Shown in pieces: positions 14,528 to 21,896 of a stretch of 28,622 nt of DNA. Location of the stretch: the NCBI GenBank assembly GCA_000436035.1, contig FR893223.1, positions 1 to 28,622 of the forward strand. The letters are read 5' to 3'. How positions within the stretch are numbered: the stretch's first letter is position 1; every line of letters begins with the position of its first letter. Source of the stretch: Prevotella sp. CAG:732 (GTDB taxonomy: Bacteria > Bacteroidota > Bacteroidia > Bacteroidales > Bacteroidaceae). The position numbers and the translations under genes are program-made. The notes beneath the pieces were generated by a model, which ran no database searches, was not told the origin of the DNA, and worked only from the letters and a program-made list of their open reading frames with translations.

Positions 14528-16126
14528 ATGAAGATTGGTGAAAAGAGAGAGAGTTCTCGTTTGAGGGAGATTGAAATCATGGACTCGACGCTGCGTGACG
14601 GCGAACAGACCAATGGTGTGTCTTTTCTCCCTCACGAGAAGTTGATGATAGCAAGGATGTTGCTGCACGACATCAATGTGGATCGCATTGAGGTGGCTTC
14701 GGCACGTGTTTCGGAAGGCGAAAAGGATGCTGTCGCTCGAATTTGCCGATATGCCAAGACCATTGGCAAACTCGATAGCGTGGAGGTGCTGGGGTTCGTT
14801 GATGTCAACAAGAGCGTGGATTGGATCGCTGAGTGTGGCGGTCACGTCATCAACCTCTTGGCGAAAGGTAGCTACAAGCACTGCACCCAACAGTTGAAGA
14901 TGTCGCCAGAGGAACACTTGGGACACATCAAGAAAACTATCAATTACGCCTTGGAGAAGGGCTTTACTGTCAATCTCTATCTGGAGGATTGGTCGAGTGG
15001 TATGAGAGACTCCCGTGACTATCTCTTCGGTATGATGGATGAGTTGGTGAAGTTGCCTATCAAGCGTTTCCTCCTGCCTGATACACTCGGTATCTTGAAC
15101 CCATTGGAGTGTGTGGAATATATGAGATTGATGGTTCGCCGTTATCCTGACAGTCATTTCGACTTCCATGCGCACAACGATTACGACTTGGCAGTGAGCA
15201 ATTCATTGGCTGCCGTGTTGAGTGGTGCCAAGGGACTTCACGTCACTGTCAACGGACTGGGTGAGCGTTGTGGTAATGCACCGCTTGCCAGTGTTCAAGT
15301 GATTCTGAAGGATATGTTCCATGCCAAGACCAATATCAAGGAAGACCGTCTCAACGATGTGTCTCGATTGGTGGAGGGATACAGTGGTATCGCCGTGGCT
15401 CCAAATACACCTGTGGTAGGTGACAATGTCTTCACGCAGGTGGCTGGTGTTCATGCCGATGGTGACAACAAGGACAAACTTTATTGCAACGACTTGATGC
15501 CTGAGCGATTCGGACGCCATCGTGAGTATGCTTTGGGTAAAAATTCTGGTAAGGCAAACATCATCCAAAACCTCAATGAATTGGGGTTGGAGTTGACACC
15601 TGAGCAGACCAAGGCGGTGACCAAGCGTATCACAGAACTTGGCGATCGCAAGGAATTGGTGACCCAGGACGACCTGCCATATATCGTGAGCGATGTCTTG
15701 AAGCATGGCGCTCCAGAAGACAAGGTGAAGTTGGTAAGCTACATGGTTTCTACTTCCTACGGTCTGAAACCTATCGCCAGCGTGAAGGTGGAGATAGATG
15801 GCAAGGAGTACGAGGACCAGAGCACAGGTGATGGTCAGTATGATGCTTTCGTAAAAGCCTTGCGCAATATATATAAGGTAAAACTTGGCAGAACCTTCCC
15901 ATTGCTTGACAACTATCAGGTGAGCATTCCACCAGGTGGTCGTACCGATGCGCTCGTTCAGACCGTCATCACTTGGCGTGAGGACAATCGTATCTGGCGT
16001 ACCAGAGGACTGGATGCCGACCAGACGGAAGCAGCCATCAAGGCTACCCTCAAGATGATCAATATGTACGAGGCAGATGAGAGCGATGAACAGCCTACGT
16101 CTCCTCGTAATCTTGACATGGAGTAA
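14528..16126 (+). CDS. cimA: Probable (R)-citramalate synthase (second LeuA-family synthase)
   Basis: This 532-residue protein belongs to the HMGL-like family: MDSTLRDGEQ at 18-27, metal-binding HAHND at 214-218, and a C-terminal LeuA-type regulatory domain (about 405-515). It differs from the leuA product in signature regions: GVSF after the DGEQ motif, and GLGERCGNAPL at 243-253 instead of GERAGNTSL. From memory, both GVSF and GERCGN-L are typical of the citramalate synthase group (acetyl-CoA plus pyruvate to citramalate), which leads through LeuCD and LeuB to 2-oxobutyrate, the isoleucine precursor. The Ile-rich leader of this operon fits that role. Homologues are often annotated simply as 2-isopropylmalate synthase, and substrate choice cannot be proved from these motifs. 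It begins 7 nt after leuD. Confidence 0.7.
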   Translation: MKIGEKRESSRLREIEIMDSTLRDGEQTNGVSFLPHEKLMIARMLLHDINVDRIEVASARVSEGEKDAVARICRYAKTIGKLDSVEVLGFVDVNKSVDWIAECGGHVINLLAKGSYKHCTQQLKMSPEEHLGHIKKTINYALEKGFTVNLYLEDWSSGMRDSRDYLFGMMDELVKLPIKRFLLPDTLGILNPLECVEYMRLMVRRYPDSHFDFHAHNDYDLAVSNSLAAVLSGAKGLHVTVNGLGERCGNAPLASVQVILKDMFHAKTNIKEDRLNDVSRLVEGYSGIAVAPNTPVVGDNVFTQVAGVHADGDNKDKLYCNDLMPERFGRHREYALGKNSGKANIIQNLNELGLELTPEQTKAVTKRITELGDRKELVTQDDLPYIVSDVLKHGAPEDKVKLVSYMVSTSYGLKPIASVKVEIDGKEYEDQSTGDGQYDAFVKALRNIYKVKLGRTFPLLDNYQVSIPPGGRTDALVQTVITWREDNRIWRTRGLDADQTEAAIKATLKMINMYEADESDEQPTSPRNLDME

Positions 16127-16213
16127 GGACAATTTCCTGCTCAGAAGCATAGGGTAGGAGAAATGGCCAGCTCATTAAACATTAAACAATGAACATTAAA
16201 CAATATAACAACG

Positions 16214-17275
16214 ATGAAATTAAACATTGCAGTTCTCGCCGGTGATGGTATCGGACCAGAGATTATGAAGCAGGGCGTTGCAGTTATGCAGGCCATTGCA
16301 GAGAAGTTTAATCACGAGTTTACTTACAATGAGGCTATCTGCGGTGCTCACGCTATCGATGAGGTAGGTGATCCATTCCCAGAGGAGACTTTCAAGACTT
16401 GTATGGATGCCGATGCAGTGCTCTTCGCTGCCGTAGGTGACCCACGTTTTGACAACAATCCGACAGCCAAGGTTCGTCCAGAGCAGGGCTTGTTGGCTAT
16501 GCGTAAGAAGTTGGGCTTGTTCGCCAATGTCCGTCCAGTAGCTACTTTCGATTGCTTGCTTCACAAGAGTCCTTTGAAGGATGAGCTTTTGAAGGGTGCA
16601 GACTTCGTGGTTATCCGTGAGTTGACTGGTGGTATGTACTTCGGTGAGAAGTATCAAGATAATGACAAGGCTTACGATACAGACATCTATACTCGTCCAG
16701 AGATTGAACGTATATTGAAGGTTGCCTTCGAGTATGCGATGAAGCGCAATAAGCATTTGACAGTTGTTGACAAGGCTAACGTACTCGCTTCTTCTCGTTT
16801 GTGGCGTCAGATTGCCAAGGAGATGGAGCCTCAGTATCCAGAGGTGAACGTAGATTACATGTTTATTGACAACGCTTCTATGCGTGTCTTGACAGAGCCT
16901 ACCTTCTTTGATGTCATCGTAACAGAGAACACATTTGGCGACATCTTGACCGATGAGACTTCTTGTATTACCGGTTCTATGGGCTTGCAGCCATCTAGCT
17001 CTCTCGGTGAGCATACACCATTGTTTGAGCCAGTTCACGGCTCTTGGCCTCAGGCAGCAGGTAAGAACCTCGCCAACCCTGTAGCTCAGATTCTTTCTGC
17101 AGCGATGCTCTTGGAGCACTTCGGATTGAACGAGGAGGGTGCTTTGATTCGCAAGGCAGTTGACGCATCACTCGATGCCAACGTTCGTACTCCTGAGATT
17201 CAGGTAGAGGGTGGCGCTGAGTATGGTACAACCCAAGTTGGTGAGTGGATTGTCAACTGGATTAAGAATGCATAA
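16214..17275 (+). CDS. leuB: 3-isopropylmalate dehydrogenase
   Basis: The 353-residue product is an isocitrate/isopropylmalate dehydrogenase family member. GDGIGPEI near the start, IRELTGGMYFGEK around 135-147, and TENTFGDILTDE around 236-247 are the NAD- and metal-binding landmarks. It oxidises and decarboxylates 3-isopropylmalate; LeuB-type enzymes also take 3-methylmalate on the citramalate route. The 87-nt gap before it carries short repeats of CATTAAACA (16174-16204). It is the last gene of the operon, followed by tandem hairpins and a terminator. Confidence 0.95.
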   Translation: MKLNIAVLAGDGIGPEIMKQGVAVMQAIAEKFNHEFTYNEAICGAHAIDEVGDPFPEETFKTCMDADAVLFAAVGDPRFDNNPTAKVRPEQGLLAMRKKLGLFANVRPVATFDCLLHKSPLKDELLKGADFVVIRELTGGMYFGEKYQDNDKAYDTDIYTRPEIERILKVAFEYAMKRNKHLTVVDKANVLASSRLWRQIAKEMEPQYPEVNVDYMFIDNASMRVLTEPTFFDVIVTENTFGDILTDETSCITGSMGLQPSSSLGEHTPLFEPVHGSWPQAAGKNLANPVAQILSAAMLLEHFGLNEEGALIRKAVDASLDANVRTPEIQVEGGAEYGTTQVGEWIVNWIKNA

Positions 17276-17343
17276 AAAGAAACTTTTTATATATTAAGAC
17301 TTGAGGTCCTCCTAGAGGATCGATGGTTTTTTGTAAGACGTGG

Positions 17344-17370
17344 GGAGAAACGCCGTGATGGTCTTTCTCC
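17344..17370 (+). other. RNA hairpin A, upstream partner of the leu operon terminator
   Basis: GGAGAAA pairs with TTTCTCC (7 bp), then a single mismatch, a 3-bp inner stem and a GTGAT loop. The loop region CCGTGATGGT (17353-17362) is identical to that of the terminator hairpin 37 nt downstream, although the outer stem sequences differ. There is no T-run after it. Confidence 0.7.
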
Positions 17371-17378
17371 TCGATATG

Positions 17379-17416
17379 AAGAGGGAACACCGTGATGGTA
17401 TTCCCTCTTTTTTTTT
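17379..17416 (+). terminator. Rho-independent terminator of the leu operon
   Basis: AAGAGGGAA (17379-17387) pairs perfectly with TTCCCTCTT (17401-17409). The inside has a C-A mismatch, ACC/GGT pairing and a GTGAT loop. A run of ten T residues from 17407 overlaps the end of the stem. Confidence 0.9.
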
Positions 17417-17547
17417 GGGGGGTAAAATACCTTTCATCCTCTTTTGGAAACAGCCCTGAGTTTTCAAAAGTTTCTTAAATAAAGAAAATAACTCTCATTT
17501 TTAATATTATTTAGATAGCTATTTTCGTGTATGTGAGCCTAATTGAT

Positions 17548-17555
17548 TACTTTTG
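17548..17555 (+). promoter_or_regulatory. Promoter (-7 element) of the moxR-bat operon
   Basis: TACTTTTG matches TAnnTTTG. At the expected -33 distance there is TTTTC (17522-17526) rather than a clean TTTG. It implies an untranslated leader of roughly 75 nt before moxR. Nothing else upstream fits as well. Confidence 0.6.
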
Positions 17556-17637
17556 CGTTTGATTTAGCGGTCAGCACTACGTTTGAGTGTGACATTTTGC
17601 TACTTATCAATGGAAATAACGTAAAAACAATATCATT

Positions 17638-18633
17638 ATGGCAGAAGCTATAGACATTCGAGAACTTAACATTCGAATTGAACAACAAAGTCAGTTCGTT
17701 ACCAATTTGGTAATGGGCATGAACAAGGTCATCGTAGGTCAGAAGCACCTCGTTGACTGTCTCTTGATAGGTTTGCTCTCTGATGGACATATCCTCTTGG
17801 AAGGTGTCCCAGGACTTGCCAAAACCCTCGCAATCAAAACACTGTCACAGTTGATCAGTGCCGATTATAGCCGAATACAGTTTACTCCAGACTTGTTGCC
17901 TGCCGATGTGGTGGGTACACAAATCTATTCCCAGAAGGATGAGGCTTTCCACGTCAAGAAGGGACCTGTCTTTGCCAACTTCGTTTTGGCAGATGAGATC
18001 AACCGTGCTCCAGCCAAGGTACAGAGTGCTTTGTTGGAGGCGATGCAAGAACATCAGGTTACCATCGGTGAGCAAACATTCAAGTTGCCTAACCCATTCT
18101 TGGTGATGGCTACCCAGAACCCAATCGAGCAAGAGGGAACCTATCAGTTGCCTGAGGCACAGGTCGATCGTTTCTTGCTCAAGGTCGTCATCGACTATCC
18201 TTCTTTGGAGGAGGAGAAGTTGATTATTCGTGAAAACATCCAGGGCAGCATGCCTACTGTGACACCGGTTACTACAGCTGATGAGATTTTGAAGTCTCGC
18301 AGCATAGTCAACGAGGTGTATATCGACGAGAAGATAGAGCAGTATATCGCCGACATTGTCTTTGCTTCTCGTTATCCAGAGCGTTATGGCTTGGGCGACT
18401 TGAAGGGTATGATCACCTTTGGTGGTAGTCCACGTGCCAGCATCTCGCTTGCGAAGGCTGCTCGTGCATATGCTTTCATCAAGCATCGTGGCTATGTCAT
18501 CCCAGAGGATGTTCGTGCCGTGGCACACGACGTGCTTCGCCATCGTATCGGTCTCTCTTATGAGGCTGAGGCTAGTGAGGTGACAAGCGAGGAAATCGTG
18601 AGCCGTATTATCAATAAGGTGGAAGTGCCTTGA
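17638..18633 (+). CDS. MoxR-family AAA+ ATPase
   Basis: The 331-residue product is a complete MoxR ATPase: Walker A GVPGLAKT at 56-63, Walker B FVLADE ending at 120, sensor 1 ATQNP at 158-162, and a C-terminal lid domain. MoxR proteins act as chaperone-like ATPases that work with VWA-domain partners encoded nearby. Here the partners would be the DUF58 protein and the BatA/BatB proteins that follow, as in the Bacteroides aerotolerance (bat) operons. It is cytoplasmic, with no membrane segment. It is the first gene of the operon. The exact substrate is not known for this family in Bacteroidetes. Confidence 0.93.
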   Translation: MAEAIDIRELNIRIEQQSQFVTNLVMGMNKVIVGQKHLVDCLLIGLLSDGHILLEGVPGLAKTLAIKTLSQLISADYSRIQFTPDLLPADVVGTQIYSQKDEAFHVKKGPVFANFVLADEINRAPAKVQSALLEAMQEHQVTIGEQTFKLPNPFLVMATQNPIEQEGTYQLPEAQVDRFLLKVVIDYPSLEEEKLIIRENIQGSMPTVTPVTTADEILKSRSIVNEVYIDEKIEQYIADIVFASRYPERYGLGDLKGMITFGGSPRASISLAKAARAYAFIKHRGYVIPEDVRAVAHDVLRHRIGLSYEAEASEVTSEEIVSRIINKVEVP

Positions 18634-18650
18634 TAAATAATAAATGATAA
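18632..18650 (+). repeat. AT-rich 19-nt spacer repeat, copy 2
   Basis: This copy is identical over 19 nt to 13888-13906 and overlaps the moxR stop codon. It begins an AT-rich spacer that also carries a hairpin at 18663-18688. Confidence 0.5.
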
Positions 18651-18662
18651 ATATTAAATGAA

Positions 18663-18688
18663 AAATCAGAGATGGTAACATCTGATTT
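18663..18688 (+). other. Hairpin in the moxR-DUF58 gap
   Basis: AAATCAGA pairs with TCTGATTT. With a two-base bulge, the stem can extend to 10 bp closed by a GTAA (GNRA-type) tetraloop. No T-run follows, so it is not a standard terminator. It may adjust mRNA stability between moxR and the next gene, which starts with TTG. Confidence 0.45.
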
Positions 18689-18725
18689 GCATTTATGATT
18701 TATAATTTCTAATTTATAATTTAAA

Positions 18726-19595
18726 TTGGATACACAAGATATCTTAAAGAAAGTTCGAAAGATCGAGATCAAGACTCGCGGTCTGAGCCAGAACATCTTT
18801 GCCGGTCAGTACCATTCCGCCTTCAAGGGTAGGGGTATGGCTTTCGCAGAGGTGAGGGAATACCAATATGGCGATGACGTGCGTGACATCGACTGGAACG
18901 TGACGGCTCGCTTCCATCGTCCCTTCGTCAAGGTGTTTGAGGAGGAGCGAGAACTGACTGTGATGTTGTTGGTCGATGTCAGTGGTTCGCTCGATTTTGG
19001 TACCAGTCGCCAAATGAAGAGAGATTTGGCGACGGAGATTGCCGCAACCCTGGCTTTCAGTGCCATCCAGAACAATGATAAGATTGGTGTCATCTTCTTC
19101 TCTGATAGAATTGAGAAGTACATCCCACCTAAGAAGGGACGCAAGCATATCCTCTACATCATCCGAGAGATGCTTGATTTCCATCCCGAGAGCCAGCGCA
19201 CGGATATTGGCGTGGCATTGGAATACTTCACTCGTGTGATGAAGCGACATTGTACTGCCTTCATCATCAGTGACTTCTATGACAACAAGGATTACAGGCA
19301 TCCTCTTCAGATAGCCAACCAAAAGCACGATGTCGTTGCCATCCAGGTGTATGACCCTCGTGCCAAGTCCTTGCCTGATGTGGGATTGCTGAAGGTTCGG
19401 GATGCCGAGACGGGGCATGAGATGTATATCGACACCAGTAGCAAGAAGTTGCGAATGTCACATGCTCAAAACTGGCATACTCGTGAGAATCAGTTGCGTG
19501 ATACCTTCGCCAAAAGCAAGGTGGATTGGACTTCCATCGCTACGAATGAGGACTTCTCCAAGTCGCTCCTCGTACTCTTCAAGCAAAGAGCATGA
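18726..19595 (+). CDS. DUF58 domain protein of the bat operon
   Basis: The 289-residue product has the DUF58 signature EYQYGDDVRDIDWNVTAR at 45-62 and a VWA-like fold after it, with MIDAS-type DVSGS at 84-88. The only start in register with family members is TTG at 18726; the encoded MDTQDILKKVRKIEIKTRGLS then aligns with the usual N-terminus. No in-frame ATG lies upstream. DUF58 proteins sit beside MoxR ATPases and are thought to be their VWA-type partners. There is no signal peptide or membrane segment, so it should be cytoplasmic or peripheral. The biochemical function is not established. Confidence 0.88.
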   Translation: MDTQDILKKVRKIEIKTRGLSQNIFAGQYHSAFKGRGMAFAEVREYQYGDDVRDIDWNVTARFHRPFVKVFEEERELTVMLLVDVSGSLDFGTSRQMKRDLATEIAATLAFSAIQNNDKIGVIFFSDRIEKYIPPKKGRKHILYIIREMLDFHPESQRTDIGVALEYFTRVMKRHCTAFIISDFYDNKDYRHPLQIANQKHDVVAIQVYDPRAKSLPDVGLLKVRDAETGHEMYIDTSSKKLRMSHAQNWHTRENQLRDTFAKSKVDWTSIATNEDFSKSLLVLFKQRA

Positions 19596-19656
19596 TGGTG
19601 TTAGAACTTGACCGTACTCTATTTAATGGGTGAGCTTTTGAAAAGCTTCATTTAAT

Positions 19657-20766
19657 ATGTTAGATTGTAAAATGAGATTGAGACACAATATTTTTCATCT
19701 TTGTCGTGCAACGTTCCTATTGGTGATGGCATGGTTGTCAACCTCTGTTTCTGCTCAGACGGTGGAACAGAAGTTGGACTCCCTCCAGCTGCTGATAGGT
19801 CAGCAGACGACCTTGCATCTCTCCGTGAGTGCGCAGAAGGGTCAGAAGATAGTGATGCCTTCTTTCCAACCCTCACAGCAGTTGATTCCTGGTGTCGAGG
19901 TGGTGGAGGAAAGTCATGGTGATACCATCGAATTGGGTGGACAACGCATCTTGGTGAGAAGAGACTATGTGTTGACTTCCTTCGATGAGAATGTCTATGC
20001 CATACCTGCCCTCAAGGTCAAGGTGAATGGCAAGGATTACCAAGGCAATCCCTTGGCATTGAAAGTTTTGACCGTACCTGTTGACACCGTTCATCCCAAT
20101 CAGTTCTATCCTCCCAAGGATGTTCAAGACAATCCTTTCCTATGGAGTGAGTGGAGCGGTATCTTTTGGTTGAGCATATTGATGCTACTGCTCTGTGGCT
20201 CATTTTATTATCTCTTGATGCGCTTGCGTCAAAACAAACCGATTGTTATCAGCTTCCGCATCGTGAAGAGAGTGCCTGCCCACGAGAAAGCATTGAGTGA
20301 GATCAATGTCATCAAGCAGCAACGCACCGAGAATCATGAGTCTCAGAAAGAATACTATACTCGTCTTACCGACACGCTTCGTGAGTACATCGTAAACCGA
20401 TTCGGTTTCAATGCCATGGAGATGACGAGCGGTGAGATCATTCATCGTCTGCAAGATGCAGGCGACCCGAAGATGATTGACGAGTTGAAGCAACTCTTCC
20501 GCACCGCCGACTTGGTGAAGTTTGCCAAGTACGAGACGCTGATCAATGAGAATGATGCCAACCTCGTGAACGCCATCAACTTCATCGACCAGACCAAGAC
20601 GGATGAGGTGCCAGTGGAAGAGAAGATCGCTCCATCTCTGACCGTGCAAGACAAGAAGACGCAAGGTCAGCGCAAGTTCCTCAAGACATTGTTGTGGGTG
20701 AGCGGACTGTTGGTAGTGGCTATCATCTTGTATGTTATCTATGAAGTCTATACCCTTGTCGGCTAG
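19657..20766 (+). CDS. BatD-like membrane protein of the bat operon (function unknown)
   Basis: The product is 369 residues from the first ATG. The ATG at 19672 (M6) gives a neater signal peptide ending SVSA before Q34, so the start is uncertain. A periplasmic domain of about 130 residues begins IGQQTTLHLSVSAQKGQKIVMP, reminiscent of the first domain of BatD (compare VAAGENFRVAYTI in the BatD of this operon). A membrane segment follows at about 166-188. The cytoplasmic part contains KEYYTRLTDTLREYIVNRFGFNAMEMTSGEII, helical and similar in kind to DUF4381-type proteins near VWA genes. A second membrane segment lies at about 344-366. Its position between the DUF58 and batA genes fits a membrane partner of the MoxR/VWA complex. 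Neither the name nor the function is settled. Confidence 0.72.
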   Translation: MLDCKMRLRHNIFHLCRATFLLVMAWLSTSVSAQTVEQKLDSLQLLIGQQTTLHLSVSAQKGQKIVMPSFQPSQQLIPGVEVVEESHGDTIELGGQRILVRRDYVLTSFDENVYAIPALKVKVNGKDYQGNPLALKVLTVPVDTVHPNQFYPPKDVQDNPFLWSEWSGIFWLSILMLLLCGSFYYLLMRLRQNKPIVISFRIVKRVPAHEKALSEINVIKQQRTENHESQKEYYTRLTDTLREYIVNRFGFNAMEMTSGEIIHRLQDAGDPKMIDELKQLFRTADLVKFAKYETLINENDANLVNAINFIDQTKTDEVPVEEKIAPSLTVQDKKTQGQRKFLKTLLWVSGLLVVAIILYVIYEVYTLVG

Positions 20767-20795
20767 ACTTTCAGGCTGTTTAAAAGAATGTAATC

Positions 20796-21794
20796 ATGGA
20801 ATTTGCAAGTAAAGGATATTTTCTGCTGCTTCTCCTGTTGATACCTTATATATTATGGTATTTCCTCTACAGGAAGAAGAATGAGCCAACTATGCGTATG
20901 AGCGATACTCGTCAGTATCTCTATGCGCCGAAGAGCTTGCGTGTGCGCTTGATTCACCTGCCGATGCTGCTGAGATGCGTATGCTACGTGCTCATCGTCT
21001 GTGCGATGGCTCGTCCGCAGACTCATCATTCATGGGACAACAAGACGGTGGAGGGTATCGACATTATGTTGGCGATGGATGTCTCTACCTCTATGTTGGC
21101 AGAGGATTTGAAGCCGAACCGTATTGAGGCAGCCAAGGATGTGGCTCACGAGTTTATCTCAGGTCGTCCTAATGATAATATTGGTTTGACCATCTTTGCA
21201 GGTGAGGCATTCACCCAATGCCCGATGACAACCGACCATTCGAGTCTTCTTCGCTTGTTGCAAGATACTCGTACTGATATTGCTGCTCGCCAACTCATCC
21301 AGGATGGTACCGCAGTGGGTATGGGCTTGGCAAATGCCGTCAGCCGACTCAAGAACTCCAAGTCGAAGAGCAAGGTGGTTATCCTCCTGACGGATGGTAG
21401 TAACAACATGGGCGACCTTTCGCCTATGACTGCAGCCGAAATTGCTAAGAGTCTCGGTATCAGAGTCTATACCATCGGCGTGGGAACCAATAAGGTGGCT
21501 CCTTATCCAGTGCCAGTGGCTGGTGGTGTGCAATACATCAACATCCCTGTGGAGATAGACACGAAGACCTTGAAGGACATCGCCCAAACGACAGATGGCA
21601 ACTTCTATCGCGCGACCAGTACGGCAGAGTTGAAACAGATTTATCGTGACATAGATAAATTGGAGAAAACCAAGATGAACGTGAAGCATTATGCCAAGCG
21701 TTATGAGGCATATCAACCATTCGTGTTGGTAGCCTTGGTGATTCTCCTTTTGGAGATTCTATTGCGCCTCACATGGTTCCGCAGAATACCGTGA
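20796..21794 (+). CDS. batA: BatA-type VWA-domain membrane protein
   Basis: The 332-residue product has two N-terminal membrane segments (about 8-25 and 56-72), a VWA domain facing the periplasm or cytoplasm, and a C-terminal membrane segment (about 308-325). The MIDAS metal site is intact: D95, S97 and S99 in DVSTS, T172, and D200 in LLTDGSN. BatA is the aerotolerance-operon VWA protein first described in Bacteroides fragilis, thought to form a complex with BatB-E and MoxR at the membrane. Length and layout match the family. It starts 29 nt after the preceding gene and is followed after 102 nt by the batB-batC fusion. Confidence 0.9.
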   Translation: MEFASKGYFLLLLLLIPYILWYFLYRKKNEPTMRMSDTRQYLYAPKSLRVRLIHLPMLLRCVCYVLIVCAMARPQTHHSWDNKTVEGIDIMLAMDVSTSMLAEDLKPNRIEAAKDVAHEFISGRPNDNIGLTIFAGEAFTQCPMTTDHSSLLRLLQDTRTDIAARQLIQDGTAVGMGLANAVSRLKNSKSKSKVVILLTDGSNNMGDLSPMTAAEIAKSLGIRVYTIGVGTNKVAPYPVPVAGGVQYINIPVEIDTKTLKDIAQTTDGNFYRATSTAELKQIYRDIDKLEKTKMNVKHYAKRYEAYQPFVLVALVILLLEILLRLTWFRRIP

Positions 21795-21896
21795 TGATTT
21801 CTACTTTCGCAAGGAATTGTCTATCGGTAGAAGGATTTGATTATATATAAAAAATGACATAAGGCTCTTACGAGCATTTCACAATTAGAAGAAAAG

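Larger units (their letters stand above)
17276..17637 (+). other. Intergenic region between leuB and moxR
   Basis: This 362-nt gap contains three successive hairpin candidates (17306-17320, 17344-17370, 17379-17409), of which the last is a terminator, and the -7 box of the moxR promoter at 17548-17555. 17420-17540 shows AT-rich sequence with no recognised motif. I see no protein-coding ORF in it. Confidence 0.75.

Noticed and set aside
17306..17332. First hairpin after leuB as a separate terminator
   Set aside because: The stem is only 5 bp with a wobble extension and the T-run begins 7 nt after it. It is too weak alone and is mentioned only with the tandem hairpins.
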